From Sporisorium sorghi (lineage: Eukaryota > Basidiomycota > Ustilaginomycetes > Ustilaginales > Ustilaginaceae): a DNA stretch of 21,574 bases. Positions within the stretch are counted from its first letter, which is position 1; every line of letters starts with the position of its first letter. The stretch is taken from positions 1 to 21,574 of the forward strand of contig JALCCG010000335.1 of NCBI GenBank assembly GCA_023212695.1. The letters run 5' to 3'. The notes under the pieces are model-generated. The model did no database searches. It was given only the letters and a program-made list of their open reading frames with translations, and was not told the DNA's origin. Shown here one piece after another: positions 9,069 through 17,430 of this stretch. A program made the position numbers and the translations under genes.

Positions 9069-9711
9069 TGTGATGGGTTTGTCGCCAAGGCGGGGCGATG
9101 GTGGTTGTGAGGAGGATGGAACGCAGAGTAAGGGTAGGGGGGAAAAGAAGAGAGGTGGAGGGAAAAGCGTGCATGCAGAAGCCTCGCTGGTCCGCAGGAT
9201 TCAGAATTCGCGCTCCGGTTACGCCCAATCGTCGATGGTCGATGGACTTGCGAACTCACATTTGCTGTCTGACAGCGAGGCGCTTTGTGCATCGTACCTG
9301 GCTTCTTTCAACGCCTATGGTACACAGACACAAGCAGCCCAGGTGATAATCTGAGTAAGAACAGTCTTTGTTTGACGGGTTTGGTGCAATGGCCCTCTTG
9401 TTCGGACGTCTAGTCGAAGCCCTCGCCCAGCAGCATGTCTTGCATCTGCACACTTGAGCGTCTAAGGTGAGCCATCGAGCTACGCTGTACGTCTCTGGAT
9501 CAGCCTATGCGCCTTTTCCTTGAGATCTTGCAGATCGATGGACTCCGTTTGGTTGCTGTCTACCCTCATCGACCAAGTCTGAGGCTGCCTTTCGTTCCGG
9601 TGAGCAGCTGATACCGCCTAGCTTTCGGCAGGCTGCCATCCGCTCTGCATTTTGCCGTATGCACTTTGACTTGCTCTTGATTCCGCTGTTGTGACTCCCA
9701 CCAACCCATCA
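9069..9711. other. Intergenic region between two minus-strand genes, with an unexplained coding-like stretch
   Basis: This region is 643 bp long. The part next to 9068 is the hydrolase's upstream region; the part next to 9711 is the small cysteine protein's 3' flank. On the minus strand, 9569-9480 encodes a short protein-like peptide (starts MRVDSNQTESIDL, ends in a TAG). Another frame ends with MQDMLLGEGFD and a TAG at 9410-9412, preceded by CTCAC and GTGCAG, which look like a branch site and a splice acceptor. I could not join these into one gene with usable introns, so no CDS is called. No tRNA is seen. Confidence 0.35.
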
Positions 9712-10047
9712 CTACCAGTCGAATCCACCAGGAACACTCGTCGTCTTGCCCTCTCCTTCCCCCTCCTTCTTATCCCCACCGGCCTTCCCCTCCCTCGCCC
9801 CTTCCCCCCACCTCTCACGCCAGCAATCCAGCTCCTCCTTCCAAAGCGTCTTGACACACGGATCGCAGCTGCTCCCACAGCACTCGTCCGGCTTGGGCGG
9901 CGGCGGGGGGTCGTCGTAATTGCGCAGGGCCGCCTTGACGAGCTGCTTCTTGCGGATGTTGGTGATCTTGCGCTGCGCCAGGATGGTCGGCAGGGTTTCG
10001 ACGTCCGTGTGGACGGGTTGGGGTGCGGAGGTGACCGCCCACAGCAT
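9712..10047 (-). CDS. Small oxidoreductase-like domain protein (OXLD1 type)
   Basis: This is a 111-aa protein with the oxidoreductase-like signature: a proline run, then PPKPDECCGSSCDPCVKTLW (residues about 51-70), followed by KEELDCWRERW. The CC..xC..C cluster preceded by prolines is the hallmark of this family (human OXLD1, fungal homologues, often mitochondrial). The enzymatic role is unproven and the name is historical. Before the domain lies a basic helix (LAQRKITNIRKKQLVKAALR). The C-terminal 35 residues are Gly/Lys/Glu-rich. The first in-frame ATG is at 10047; the frame stays open upstream to a GTG at 10191 and that extension is basic, so an upstream exon with its own ATG cannot be excluded. 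The frame ends ...GGFDW, TAG at 9712-9714. Divergent from the 462-aa protein. Confidence 0.75.
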   Translation of the reverse strand: MLWAVTSAPQPVHTDVETLPTILAQRKITNIRKKQLVKAALRNYDDPPPPPKPDECCGSSCDPCVKTLWKEELDCWRERWGEGAREGKAGGDKKEGEGEGKTTSVPGGFDW

Positions 10048-10416
10048 CGGCGCTTTCGATGGGGAGAGGGGAGGTGGTCGGTGCGAAAGGTGTGGGTGAG
10101 GGAGAAAGGGCAAAGTAAGCGTCTGTTTCGGAAAGAGTCGTGCAAGCAGGTTCTTCCGGAATTTACCGTGTGTCGAGGGAGCCGATCTCACAATGGACGG
10201 AAAAAAATTGGCTACGCGACCCGGAGATTTTTATTTTTTTTGAGAGAGGAAAGAACACCGAGCTGGCGTATGGTTTGCACGAGCGAGAAACGCGCTGCTG
10301 TCGGTTGAAGTGTGTGTGGCTGTCCCTTCTTTGATGGGACTGCATATGCAAGCTGGACTGTGGTCAATCCATTCTCGTCCTTGCGTCTCGCCCACCACTT
10401 GATCTCCAACCAAAGC
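10048..10416. promoter_or_regulatory. Divergent promoter region, OXLD1-like (-) / unknown 462-aa protein (+)
   Basis: This 369-bp region contains an A7 run (10201-10207) and a T-rich block broken by one A (10228-10241). On the minus strand the 80 or so bases before the ATG at 10047 are pyrimidine-rich. No TATA box is seen. The two start codons face away from each other, so a shared promoter is likely. Confidence 0.45.
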
Positions 10417-11805
10417 ATGACCTCCAACCAGCAGCTCGGTTCCGTACGCCGCCCTACACAACAGCAACAGCAACAGCAACACCGATACCCTCCCTCCGCT
10501 TCCACCTCGAAACGCAGTACGCACCATCATCGCGACGACGTGCCCAGCGATGGGCTGCTCAGCTACATCGTGCACACCGACTCGCACGGTATCAGCGATG
10601 CGAGGCTGCAGGTGAGCCAGGAGGCGTCGTCGAGCAAGGCGCCGTTGCGGCCCGTGTACTTTCGCGAGCGTGTGTTGACGGAGCGCGACGAGATTGTGGA
10701 CAGTATCGTAGAGGTTGATTCGGGCAGAGTGTGCTGGACGATCCATCGGCCGACGAGGGGTTGGTATTTGTACTTGCGCTCGCCGGCGCTGCCGCAGGGG
10801 ACGGCGATTTCGGTTCGTTCGGAGGGCGGGAAGGAGGAGTGCGATCCGACTGCTTCGCCGCTGATGTTTTCGGTCAGTACTAGGGTCAGGGCGCAGGCGC
10901 TTGAGCGTGTTCAGTCTCGAATTGCGTCTTCAGCAAACGGCTTGAAACAAGATCAAAGCGACAGTGCGTCAGCAAGCACAAGCATCACAGTCAACACGGC
11001 AAATCGAGGACTGGCGATCCATACCCCAAACCAGGACGCACACGGAGATGTGATGCAAGGTGTAGCAGTCGCCGCCACAGGACGAGAGGATCGCAAGACG
11101 CATTCAGGCGGCCATGCACGACGCAGGAGCGGAGCCACGGGATCAGGCAAGCACACTTTCGACGCGCGGCATCCTAGCTCCTCCGTAACACGCAGTCCGA
11201 TGATCCCAGAGGCGGCAGACGACGAGCAGCCTAGCGTGCAGCGCCAATCGCTCTCGCGCCTCGCCATCCCATCGCATACCGCTTCGTCCTCCGCCGGCCC
11301 CTCGCCACAGTCGTCCTCCGGTGCAGACCGACCCTACTCGCCCGTGCTACCGTCCACGCCGTCGGCAGCAGCATCCTCGCGCACCTCGACGTTTCTACTC
11401 ACCGACGGGCGCGGGCCTACTAGCCAGCAAAGCGAAGCGTTGCCGCCGCCGCCGCCGCAGCAGCAGCAGCAGCAGAGCTGGGCGCGATGGGCGTACTCGA
11501 TGCTGCCCTCCGAGATACGTCCCTCGCTGTCGCTGGATGCGGATAAGAGTTTCAGCTTGTACTGGCTCGATCCGCCCAGCATCGGCGGTGAGGGAGCGGC
11601 AACGCGGGAGAGCGTCGAAGTGGTGCGGTTTGAGGACCAGAGCGGGCGGTGGATGTGGAACTCGCACACGCGCGGCAGGCTGACGCTGCAGCTGAGCGCC
11701 ATGCAAGCGGTGGGCCTGCAGAAGGAGTTTTGGATCACTGCGGCGCTGGCGTACATTCAGTTTTTGGAGGATAAGGACGCATACGACGCTGCGAGGGACG
11801 CCTAG
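10417..11805 (+). CDS. Unrecognised protein, 462 aa, with N- and C-terminal ordered segments and a disordered middle
   Basis: I do not recognise this protein. Residues 1-45 are Gln/His-rich (Q7 at about 15-21). Residues 46-155 look folded and beta-rich (VYFRERVLTERDEIVDSIVE, then SGRVCWTIHRPTRGWYLYLR). Residues 155-350 are Ser/Ala/Thr-rich and probably disordered. PPPPPP followed by Q6 leads into a C-terminal folded segment of about 105 residues starting at SWARWAYSMLPSEIRPSLSL and ending in a helix (EFWITAALAYIQFLEDKDAY). SGR..W..H..TRG..L.L occurs at about 102-120 and again near 409-426, suggesting an internal repeat. No signal peptide, transmembrane segment or catalytic motif is obvious. 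The ATG at 10417 is the first in frame after a stop-free but pyrimidine-rich leader. Convergent with the SDR gene (117 bp apart). Confidence 0.75.
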   Translation: MTSNQQLGSVRRPTQQQQQQQHRYPPSASTSKRSTHHHRDDVPSDGLLSYIVHTDSHGISDARLQVSQEASSSKAPLRPVYFRERVLTERDEIVDSIVEVDSGRVCWTIHRPTRGWYLYLRSPALPQGTAISVRSEGGKEECDPTASPLMFSVSTRVRAQALERVQSRIASSANGLKQDQSDSASASTSITVNTANRGLAIHTPNQDAHGDVMQGVAVAATGREDRKTHSGGHARRRSGATGSGKHTFDARHPSSSVTRSPMIPEAADDEQPSVQRQSLSRLAIPSHTASSSAGPSPQSSSGADRPYSPVLPSTPSAAASSRTSTFLLTDGRGPTSQQSEALPPPPPQQQQQQSWARWAYSMLPSEIRPSLSLDADKSFSLYWLDPPSIGGEGAATRESVEVVRFEDQSGRWMWNSHTRGRLTLQLSAMQAVGLQKEFWITAALAYIQFLEDKDAYDAARDA

Positions 11806-11922
11806 TTCGCACCACCTACACAGTCGCACAAACATTCTTGCACAACATCACATCCGCATTGCAACAATCCGCATTCTTACATCTTCCATTTCCTGCCATC
11901 CGCAGCGAGAGAATTAGCGCTT

Positions 11923-12912
11923 CTAGTACGACTTGCCCGGCATCACGGGCAAGCTCGCCTGCAGTCCACCATCCACAGGCAGAGCGACGCCGTTCACATA
12001 CGTCGCCTCGTCCGACGCCAAGAACGTCACCGCGTTAGCGATCTCCGCCGCGACGCCGTACCTCGCCGTCGGGTTCAGCTGCCCAATCTTACCCGCCGTG
12101 CCGCGCTGCCTAGCCATCTCAAACGTCGGCAGCGTCATGCCCGTCTCGATCAGCCCGGGGCAAATCGCGTTGACGCGCACGTTGGTCCTCTGCAGCTGCC
12201 ACGCCGTCGTTTGCGCCAGGCTGATAACAGCGGCCTTGCTGGCCGAGTAGTCGACGCTTCCCGCGCCGGAACGCAGACCGGCCACGGAGGCGGTCATGAT
12301 GATCGACCCGCTCGGCTCCGGTTTGTGCGTCGGGTGGGTTTTGAGCATCGCGGGCGCGGCGTATTTGCACGCGAGAAAGCACGACGTCACGTTGATGTGG
12401 TGCGTCGTCTCGAGATCTTCGACGTCTGTGGCCGAGATCGGGGCGCCGGTGGCACGCGCAGCGTTGGCGAAGAAGATGTCCAGGTGACCGTTGTCCGCAA
12501 CCGCCTGGTCGATGATCGAGGTCACCGAGGCTTCATCCGCAGCGTCTGAGGCGATAGCAGTGCATTTCACGTCAGGGTAGCGCTTGGCAACGGCCTCTTT
12601 GAGCGAGGGCAGGTTCTCATCGTTGATGTCGCACACGTACAGGTGCTTGGCGCCTTCATGTGCGAACTGCAACGCCGTCGCTCGTCTGCATTACCAAACA
12701 AAAAAGACATCAGCACCAGCAACTGCGATTCTCACTGTGAAAATGCAGACTCACCCAATACCAGTCAAGCTGCCACACCCGGTGATGATGGCCACCTTGC
12801 CCGCCAAACGACCAGAGCGAGGACGTGTGTCGAGATGGTTGCGGATGCGCTCGAGACGCTGCAGCGTAGCGGTGTATGCCTGCTTGAGCTGTTCTTCCTT
12901 GCCCTGTGCCAT
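11923..12912 (-). CDS. Short-chain dehydrogenase/reductase (2 exons)
   Basis: Exons are 12912-12755 and 12685-11923, giving 306 aa. This classical-type SDR should oxidise or reduce an alcohol/carbonyl with NAD(P)(H). An N-terminal helix of about 35 residues precedes the Rossmann fold. The cofactor loop is TGCGSLTGIG (44-53), two residues longer than the standard TGxxxGIG. Asp72 ends beta-2 (LYVCDIND), which usually favours NAD. Later motifs are FFANAA in place of NNAG, Asn151 (HHINVTS), Ser186, and Tyr199 with Lys203 (YSASK), so the catalytic tetrad is complete. NAICPGLIETGM and a C-terminal VDGG follow. The ATG at 12912 is embedded in an A-rich context; a longer in-frame extension to about 13224 looks like leader. 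The substrate is unknown. Confidence 0.88.
12686..12754 (-). other. Intron of the SDR gene (69 nt)
   Basis: On the minus strand the donor is a consensus GTGAGT after ATT GG and the acceptor is AATGCAG. A GCTGAT branch-like site lies about 30 nt upstream of the acceptor. Phase 2 splicing rebuilds GIGRATALQFA, the expected sequence after the SDR glycine loop, so the cut falls inside the codon of the last loop glycine. Confidence 0.92.
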
Positions 12913-13601
12913 TTTTATTTTATTTTTTTTCTCCTTTTTTGAAACGAATTGCAGTGTTTGTGAGTGTTGGAGGAGAGGAGGGCGGGCTGAGATGGTGTAA
13001 TTAGGGATAACTGAATGCAGGGAAGGTGAAGTTTGAAAGTGACGCAGAATGCGGCCTGCCGGTAAGTTAAGCCTCGGTCGGGTCAGAGCAAAGCCGGAGG
13101 AATTTTTTAGTTTGTTAGAGTGCGTCGCTAACAAAAAAGGTAGAAAAAAAAGCGGAAGTGGCCCGCGCGCAGTGAAAAGGGTGTTCAGGGTGCTTGTTGC
13201 GCTGCTGCAGCTTTTACCGCTCATCCGAAGCGTTGCACGTCTCTGTCTCTAGAGTGCGATCAAAAGCAGGAGGGACGGAAGCAGAATTCGTGCTTATCAG
13301 CTCGAGGGAGGGGCGCGCAAAGAGACGAAATCGGATGGATGAGGGAGAAGAAGGCAAAGTATCATCGGCCAAGTGCGAGCGACGCACAAAGATAAAGAGA
13401 CGAGACGCGTTCCGAGGATCCGACGGGCTGAAAGAGCTGCATTTTCGCGCTCCACACCAACACTCGGCGAAGCACAGCCCCTCGCTGGCTCTGACTCTCT
13501 CTCTCTCTCTCTTCATTTCAGTCCCATCCTCCTCTCTCTTCCATCTCTCCCACCACCAGCATCAGCATCGACCACGTCAAGCTCGCTCTGCACCCGCTAC
13601 C
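12913..13601. promoter_or_regulatory. Divergent promoter region, SDR (-) / uracil phosphoribosyltransferase (+)
   Basis: This 689-bp gap contains a T-rich block abutting the SDR start (12912-12940), A-rich stretches near 13131-13150, and a (CT)9 tract (13495-13512) in a pyrimidine-rich leader before the phosphoribosyltransferase ATG. Open frames here are short and low in complexity. I see no gene in it. Confidence 0.5.
13495..13512. repeat. (CT)9 dinucleotide tract
   Basis: This was read directly. It lies about 90 bp upstream of the uracil phosphoribosyltransferase start, inside a CT-rich leader typical of fungal promoters. Confidence 0.9.
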
Positions 13602-14406
13602 ATGTCACAATCCAACATCCACGTCGTCTCGCATCCACTCATCTCGCATCACTTGGCCAATCTGCGCCTTGCTGACACCTCGCCCAAAGGTAAGCCTTTT
13701 TCTCGCCTCACTCGCCTAGTTGCCACGCCTGCTGACAAACGTTTCTTCTCTTGTTTGCTTTGACGCTAAGAATTCCGCTCGCTGGTCAGCAACATCTCGA
13801 CGGTGCTATGCATCGAAGCAACACGATCGCTCTCCGTCAAGCAGGTGCAGGGTCAAGGACCGCTAGCCACATTCCAAGGCGAACAGATCTCGGAACGTAT
13901 CGGACTGGTGCCCATTTTGCGTGCAGGTCTGGGCATGACCGAAGCGTGCCTCGAACTGCTGCCGGAAACCACGTCGGTGCTGCACATTGGCTTGTTTAGG
14001 GAGAAGGTGTCGCTGCAGCCGGTCGAGTACTACAACAAGCTGCCTGTTTCGCCGACTGTTGATCAGGTGTTAATCCTTGATCCGCTCATTGCGACTGGTG
14101 GTACTGCTGTGGTAAGTCGCACACTCACACCTCCCTTTCAAAGTTTGTGGGCTCACACGCTGACGCTTTTCAATACCTTTTGCTCCACAGGCCTGTATTC
14201 AAATGATCCTCGACTGGGGCGTGCCCGTGGAAAAGATCAAGTTCCTCTGCCTTCTCGCCTCGCAAAAGGGTCTCGAGCATGTCGTTGCCTCAGTGCCCGG
14301 CCTCGAGGTGTGGGTGGGCCACGTCGATCCTCAACTCAGCGAAAAGGGCCTCATCTTGCCAGGGTTGGGCGATACGGGTGACCGCTTGTTCGACACTCAG
14401 ACCTAG
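13602..14406 (+). CDS. FUR1: Uracil phosphoribosyltransferase (3 exons)
   Basis: Exons are 13602-13689, 13771-14111 and 14191-14406, giving 214 aa, close to the usual 210-220. The enzyme converts uracil plus PRPP to UMP in pyrimidine salvage, in the cytosol; in fungi it is also the step that activates 5-fluorouracil. Motifs in order: VVSHPLISHHLANLR (start), EFRSLVSNIS, ERIGLVPILRAGLGMTEACL (including the PRPP-side ILRAG), ILDPLIATGGTAV (PRPP-binding loop), IKFLCLLASQKGLE and the C-terminal GLGDTGDRLFDTQ, which contacts uracil in the family. Intron 2 falls immediately after the PRPP loop. Both introns have consensus donors (GTAAGC, GTAAGT). It lies head-to-head with the SDR and is followed in tandem by the MFS gene. 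Confidence 0.95.
13690..13770 (+). other. Intron 1 of the uracil phosphoribosyltransferase gene (81 nt)
   Basis: The donor is GTAAGC after AAA G, the acceptor is GACGCTAAG, and branch-like GCTGAC lies at about 13730. Phase 1 splicing gives TSPKEFRSLV, as expected for the family. Confidence 0.9.
14112..14190 (+). other. Intron 2 of the uracil phosphoribosyltransferase gene (79 nt)
   Basis: The donor is GTAAGT, the acceptor is CTCCACAG, and a GCTGAC branch-like site lies about 30 nt before the acceptor. Phase 0 splicing joins TGGTAV to ACIQMILDWG. Confidence 0.93.
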
Positions 14407-14715
14407 TTGCTGCGTTTTGTCGGACGCGATCAAGTCGTAATACAGCCGTGCTTTTCAAGAGGCCGTCTCGCGGGCTGAGAAACAAGTCTGTGTAAATGAA
14501 GCGGTGATGCCAGCTCCTCGTCGTCGTCGTCGTCGTCGTCGTCTCTTTCTCGTCTCGGCTGTCGTTTTGTGAGCAATTTCGAGAGCCGATTTTTGTGCCG
14601 CTTTTTTCCCTTGAGAAGTTGAATCTTTTGCTCTTTAAGCGCCGCTTTGTTCCTTCTCTCTTTCTTGCAAACCAACAACCAACACACCCTCATAGCAGTC
14701 CTCTCGCGTTCCGAG
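14407..14715. other. Intergenic region, phosphoribosyltransferase 3' flank and MFS promoter
   Basis: These 309 bp lie between two plus-strand genes. They contain a (TCG)8 microsatellite (14518-14543) and a T-rich, C-rich leader before the MFS ATG. I see no TATA box and no gene. Confidence 0.5.
14518..14543. repeat. (TCG)8 trinucleotide microsatellite
   Basis: Eight tandem TCG units plus TC, non-coding, were read directly. The tract is likely to vary in length between strains. Confidence 0.95.
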
Positions 14716-16542
14716 ATGCTGTCTATATTCTCGCGCAGACGTGCGCCTGCATCTGTCGCACAAGCGGATCCTCCAGCTCGTACATCCCAGGAAACCGACG
14801 ATGCCACGCTCGCCGACTTCAGCCGCATGGCGCACGAAATGGGCGTCGGCGGCGCCTACGAACGCAAAGTCGCCCTCATCAATCGCGCCATCAAGCAAGA
14901 GATCGGCTTTGGGCGTTTCCAGATCTGGCTCACGTTCCTCGCTGGATTCGGCTGGTTTGTCGACAACATCTGGTTCCAAGCGTTGTCCATGTCGCTGCCG
15001 CAGATCAAGCTCGAGTTGACGCCCACACATGTGCAGTTTGCCACGCTCGCGCTCTACACGGGCCTGCTCATCGGCGCCACCTTTTGGGGGTTCATGTCCG
15101 ACGTGATCGGGAGAAGGCCCAGCTGGAACATCACGCTGTTTGTATCCGCTGTGTTTGGTATTGCCGTCGGGGGCGCGCCTAACTTTGTCGCGTTTGGAGC
15201 GTTGCTGGCGTGTCTGGGGTTGGGGCTTGGTGGGAATTTGCCTGTGGACGGCGCGATGCTCATCGAGTTCATCCCGTCGACCCACCAGTGGATCCTTACT
15301 TTTCTATCGGTATTTTGGTGCTTTGGTCAGCTGTTTGCTGCGTTTATTGGTTGGGCGTTCATCACCAACTACAGGTGCGAGGCGGCAGACGCGTGCCCGA
15401 GGAGCTCCAATATGGGCTGGAGGTACACGTGGTTCCTGCTGGGTGCGGTGACGTTCTTGATGTGGGTGGCGAGGTTCTGGGTGTATCCCATCCCTGAGTC
15501 GCCCAAGTTTTTGATTGGCAAGGGCAGGGATGAGGAGGCGTTGGAGGTGATTCATCACATTGCTGCGCAGAACGGGAAGAGGGCGACGTTGACGTTGGAG
15601 GAGCTCAAGGCGGCGGGTGAAGGGGTGACGCTGTCGATCAACACGCTCGATGTCAACGAGAAGAAGCTCGCTCGTGATGACGATCCGGAGGCGAAAGTTG
15701 GGCTCGCTGCTTCGGAGAAGAAGGAGGGCGACGATGCTACTGCAGCAGCAGCAGCAGCAGCAGCAGCACACGTTCGACCGGCAAAAGCCCAGGCTTCGAC
15801 TACAGCAACCACCACGACCGATGCGCAGGACGCCACAGCACCCGCACCCGTTGCAACCTCACTCAAAGGACGTTTCCTCTCGGCCTCTGACCTTTCGCAA
15901 CTACGACGCTCGCTGTCCGATTTCGACGCGCACCACCTCGCCGCACTCTTCGCCACGCCGCGCATGGCCTGGAACACCACCCTCATCTGCGCCCTATGGG
16001 GCCTCATCGGCCTCGCCTACCCGCTCTACAACGCCTTTATCGCGCTCTACCTCTCCAACGCCGGCGCAAACCAAGGCGACACAACCCAGGCAGAACAGTA
16101 CCGCGACCTCGTCATCATCGCGGCGTGCGGCATCCCCGGCTCCTTTGTCGCTGCGGCCCTCGTCGAGCTGCCCTACGCCGGCCGACGCGGGACCATGGCG
16201 CTGTTCACGCTGCTCACGGGTATTTTCTTGTTCCTGTTTACGACGGCAAGGACGCCGAGTGCGGTGCTCGGGTGGAACTGCGCGACGAGTCTGACCCAGA
16301 CCGCCATGTACGCCGTGCTGTATGCGATCAGCTATGAGGTGTTCCCCGCGCCGAACAGGGGCACGGGCGATGGGCTGGCGATGGCGGTGCAGCGGGTGTT
16401 CGGGGTCATTGCGCCCATTGTGGGTGCGTATGCGGGGAGTGCGCCGACTACGCCGATCTACGTGAGTGCGAGCTTCTTTATTGCCGCGGCGGTGCTGATG
16501 CTGTTGTTGCCGTATGAGACGAGGGGGAGGTCGGCGCTGTAG
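14716..16542 (+). CDS. MFS transporter (sugar-porter / SV2-like)
   Basis: This is a 608-aa membrane carrier with about 12 hydrophobic segments in two halves. The N-terminal 70 residues are cytosolic. TM1 starts near FQIWLTFLAGFGWFVDNIWF. The loop 2-3 signature is GFMSDVIGRRP (about 124-134), the MFS G..xD..GRR motif. After TM6, PESPKFLIGKGRDEEALEVI (about 260-280) is the PESP motif shared by sugar porters and SV2/SVOP-type carriers. A long cytosolic loop (about 280-415) holds an Ala9 tract coded by (GCA)9 and is variable-looking. The second half begins MAWNTTLICALWGLIGLAYP. Substrate cannot be read from this; the Asp in TM1 and the shape resemble organic-anion or nicotinate-type relatives, which is only a guess. 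Single exon. The ATG at 14716 follows a pyrimidine-rich leader. Confidence 0.88.
   Translation: MLSIFSRRRAPASVAQADPPARTSQETDDATLADFSRMAHEMGVGGAYERKVALINRAIKQEIGFGRFQIWLTFLAGFGWFVDNIWFQALSMSLPQIKLELTPTHVQFATLALYTGLLIGATFWGFMSDVIGRRPSWNITLFVSAVFGIAVGGAPNFVAFGALLACLGLGLGGNLPVDGAMLIEFIPSTHQWILTFLSVFWCFGQLFAAFIGWAFITNYRCEAADACPRSSNMGWRYTWFLLGAVTFLMWVARFWVYPIPESPKFLIGKGRDEEALEVIHHIAAQNGKRATLTLEELKAAGEGVTLSINTLDVNEKKLARDDDPEAKVGLAASEKKEGDDATAAAAAAAAAHVRPAKAQASTTATTTTDAQDATAPAPVATSLKGRFLSASDLSQLRRSLSDFDAHHLAALFATPRMAWNTTLICALWGLIGLAYPLYNAFIALYLSNAGANQGDTTQAEQYRDLVIIAACGIPGSFVAAALVELPYAGRRGTMALFTLLTGIFLFLFTTARTPSAVLGWNCATSLTQTAMYAVLYAISYEVFPAPNRGTGDGLAMAVQRVFGVIAPIVGAYAGSAPTTPIYVSASFFIAAAVLMLLLPYETRGRSAL
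15742..15768. repeat. (GCA)9 trinucleotide tract
   Basis: The tandem GCA codons encode an alanine run in the central cytosolic loop of the MFS transporter. Confidence 0.93.
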
Positions 16543-16722
16543 TGGCTATACACCAACAGATCACAAATGAAAGCTTTCGTCTTTGCAAATCGGTGTGGGT
16601 CGGGCTGTGACAATTGAGGGTTCTGATCTATCCGGAGCGATTGCAGGGCTTTGTTCAACTCAAGACACTCTCTGCCACAAAAGCAGCTTTTGACATTTCC
16701 ACACTGACTCGAACTACATTCC

Positions 16723-17430
16723 TCAAACCTTGAGAGCAGCGAGGATCTCCTTGCCCACTCCCGCAGCGCTAGCCGGGTTCTGGCCCGAAATCAGCACTTT
16801 ACCGTCAGTCTTATCGACGATGACCTTCTCGCCCCACGGCTGGGTCTTGTCGAACTTGGCGCCTCTTTCAATCAGCCTCGTCTCGACCAGCCAGGGAATC
16901 GCCTTGGTCAGACCCGCCTGTTCCTCCTCCTCATTCGTAAAGCTCGTCACGCTCTTGCCAGCGACCAACCAGCTGCCGTCCGAGAGCTTCACGTCCGTAA
17001 AGACTGCGGGAGCGTGGCACACGGCGGCGGTGGGCTTGCCCGCCTCATAGAAAGCGCGGATCAGCTCCTGCGACGTCGGGTGCACAGGCAGGTCGAAGCA
17101 CGGCCCGTGTCCGCCCGGGTAGAAGATCGCGTCAAACTCCTTGGCGGAAGACGCGTCGAAGTCGGCCAGCCGCTTGGTGTTGGACACCCACTGCTGCGCT
17201 TCAGAGTCATTGAGGAACTTGACGCTGTCAGAGTCGTTTTTGAAAGCGTCGACGGAGGATTGATCGAGGGGCGCTTTGCCGCCGGCGGGAGAGGCGGCGA
17301 CGAGCGTGTAGCCCGCCTGCTTGAGGATGTAGTACGGGTGCGCGATCTCGGGCAGGTAGTAGCCCGTGGGGTGATCGGAGCCGATGAGTTTCGTGTGCGA
17401 GGTGAATACGATGAGGATCTTTTTAGACAT
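16723..17430 (-). CDS. Hsp31-like DJ-1/PfpI-family protein (candidate glyoxalase III)
   Basis: This is a 235-aa protein, matching yeast Hsp31 (237 aa) in length. Visible residues: Glu28 in LPEIAHPYYIL, the YPGGHGPCFDL turn (104-114), and the nucleophile elbow AVCHAP with Cys138 and His139. Yeast Hsp31 uses Cys138-His139 and a Glu near residue 30, so the triad is intact. Members convert methylglyoxal to lactate without glutathione and have chaperone or stress roles; assignment here is by similarity. C-terminal ISGQNPASAAGVGKEI is typical of the class. The ATG at 17430 was chosen; the open upstream extension is poorly conserved in character and lies in a GA-rich leader. Divergent from the DltE-like SDR, with 409 bp between starts. 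Confidence 0.9.
   Translation of the reverse strand: MSKKILIVFTSHTKLIGSDHPTGYYLPEIAHPYYILKQAGYTLVAASPAGGKAPLDQSSVDAFKNDSDSVKFLNDSEAQQWVSNTKRLADFDASSAKEFDAIFYPGGHGPCFDLPVHPTSQELIRAFYEAGKPTAAVCHAPAVFTDVKLSDGSWLVAGKSVTSFTNEEEEQAGLTKAIPWLVETRLIERGAKFDKTQPWGEKVIVDKTDGKVLISGQNPASAAGVGKEILAALKV

Noticed and set aside
10048..10191. Longer OXLD1-like protein beginning at 10191
   Set aside because: The codon at 10189-10191 is GTG on the minus strand, not a normal nuclear start. The basic extension is kept only as a possible upstream exon.
12913..13224. 104-residue N-terminal extension of the SDR
   Set aside because: It crosses an A-rich leader with lysine runs. The chosen ATG at 12912 has a good start context and gives a normal SDR length.
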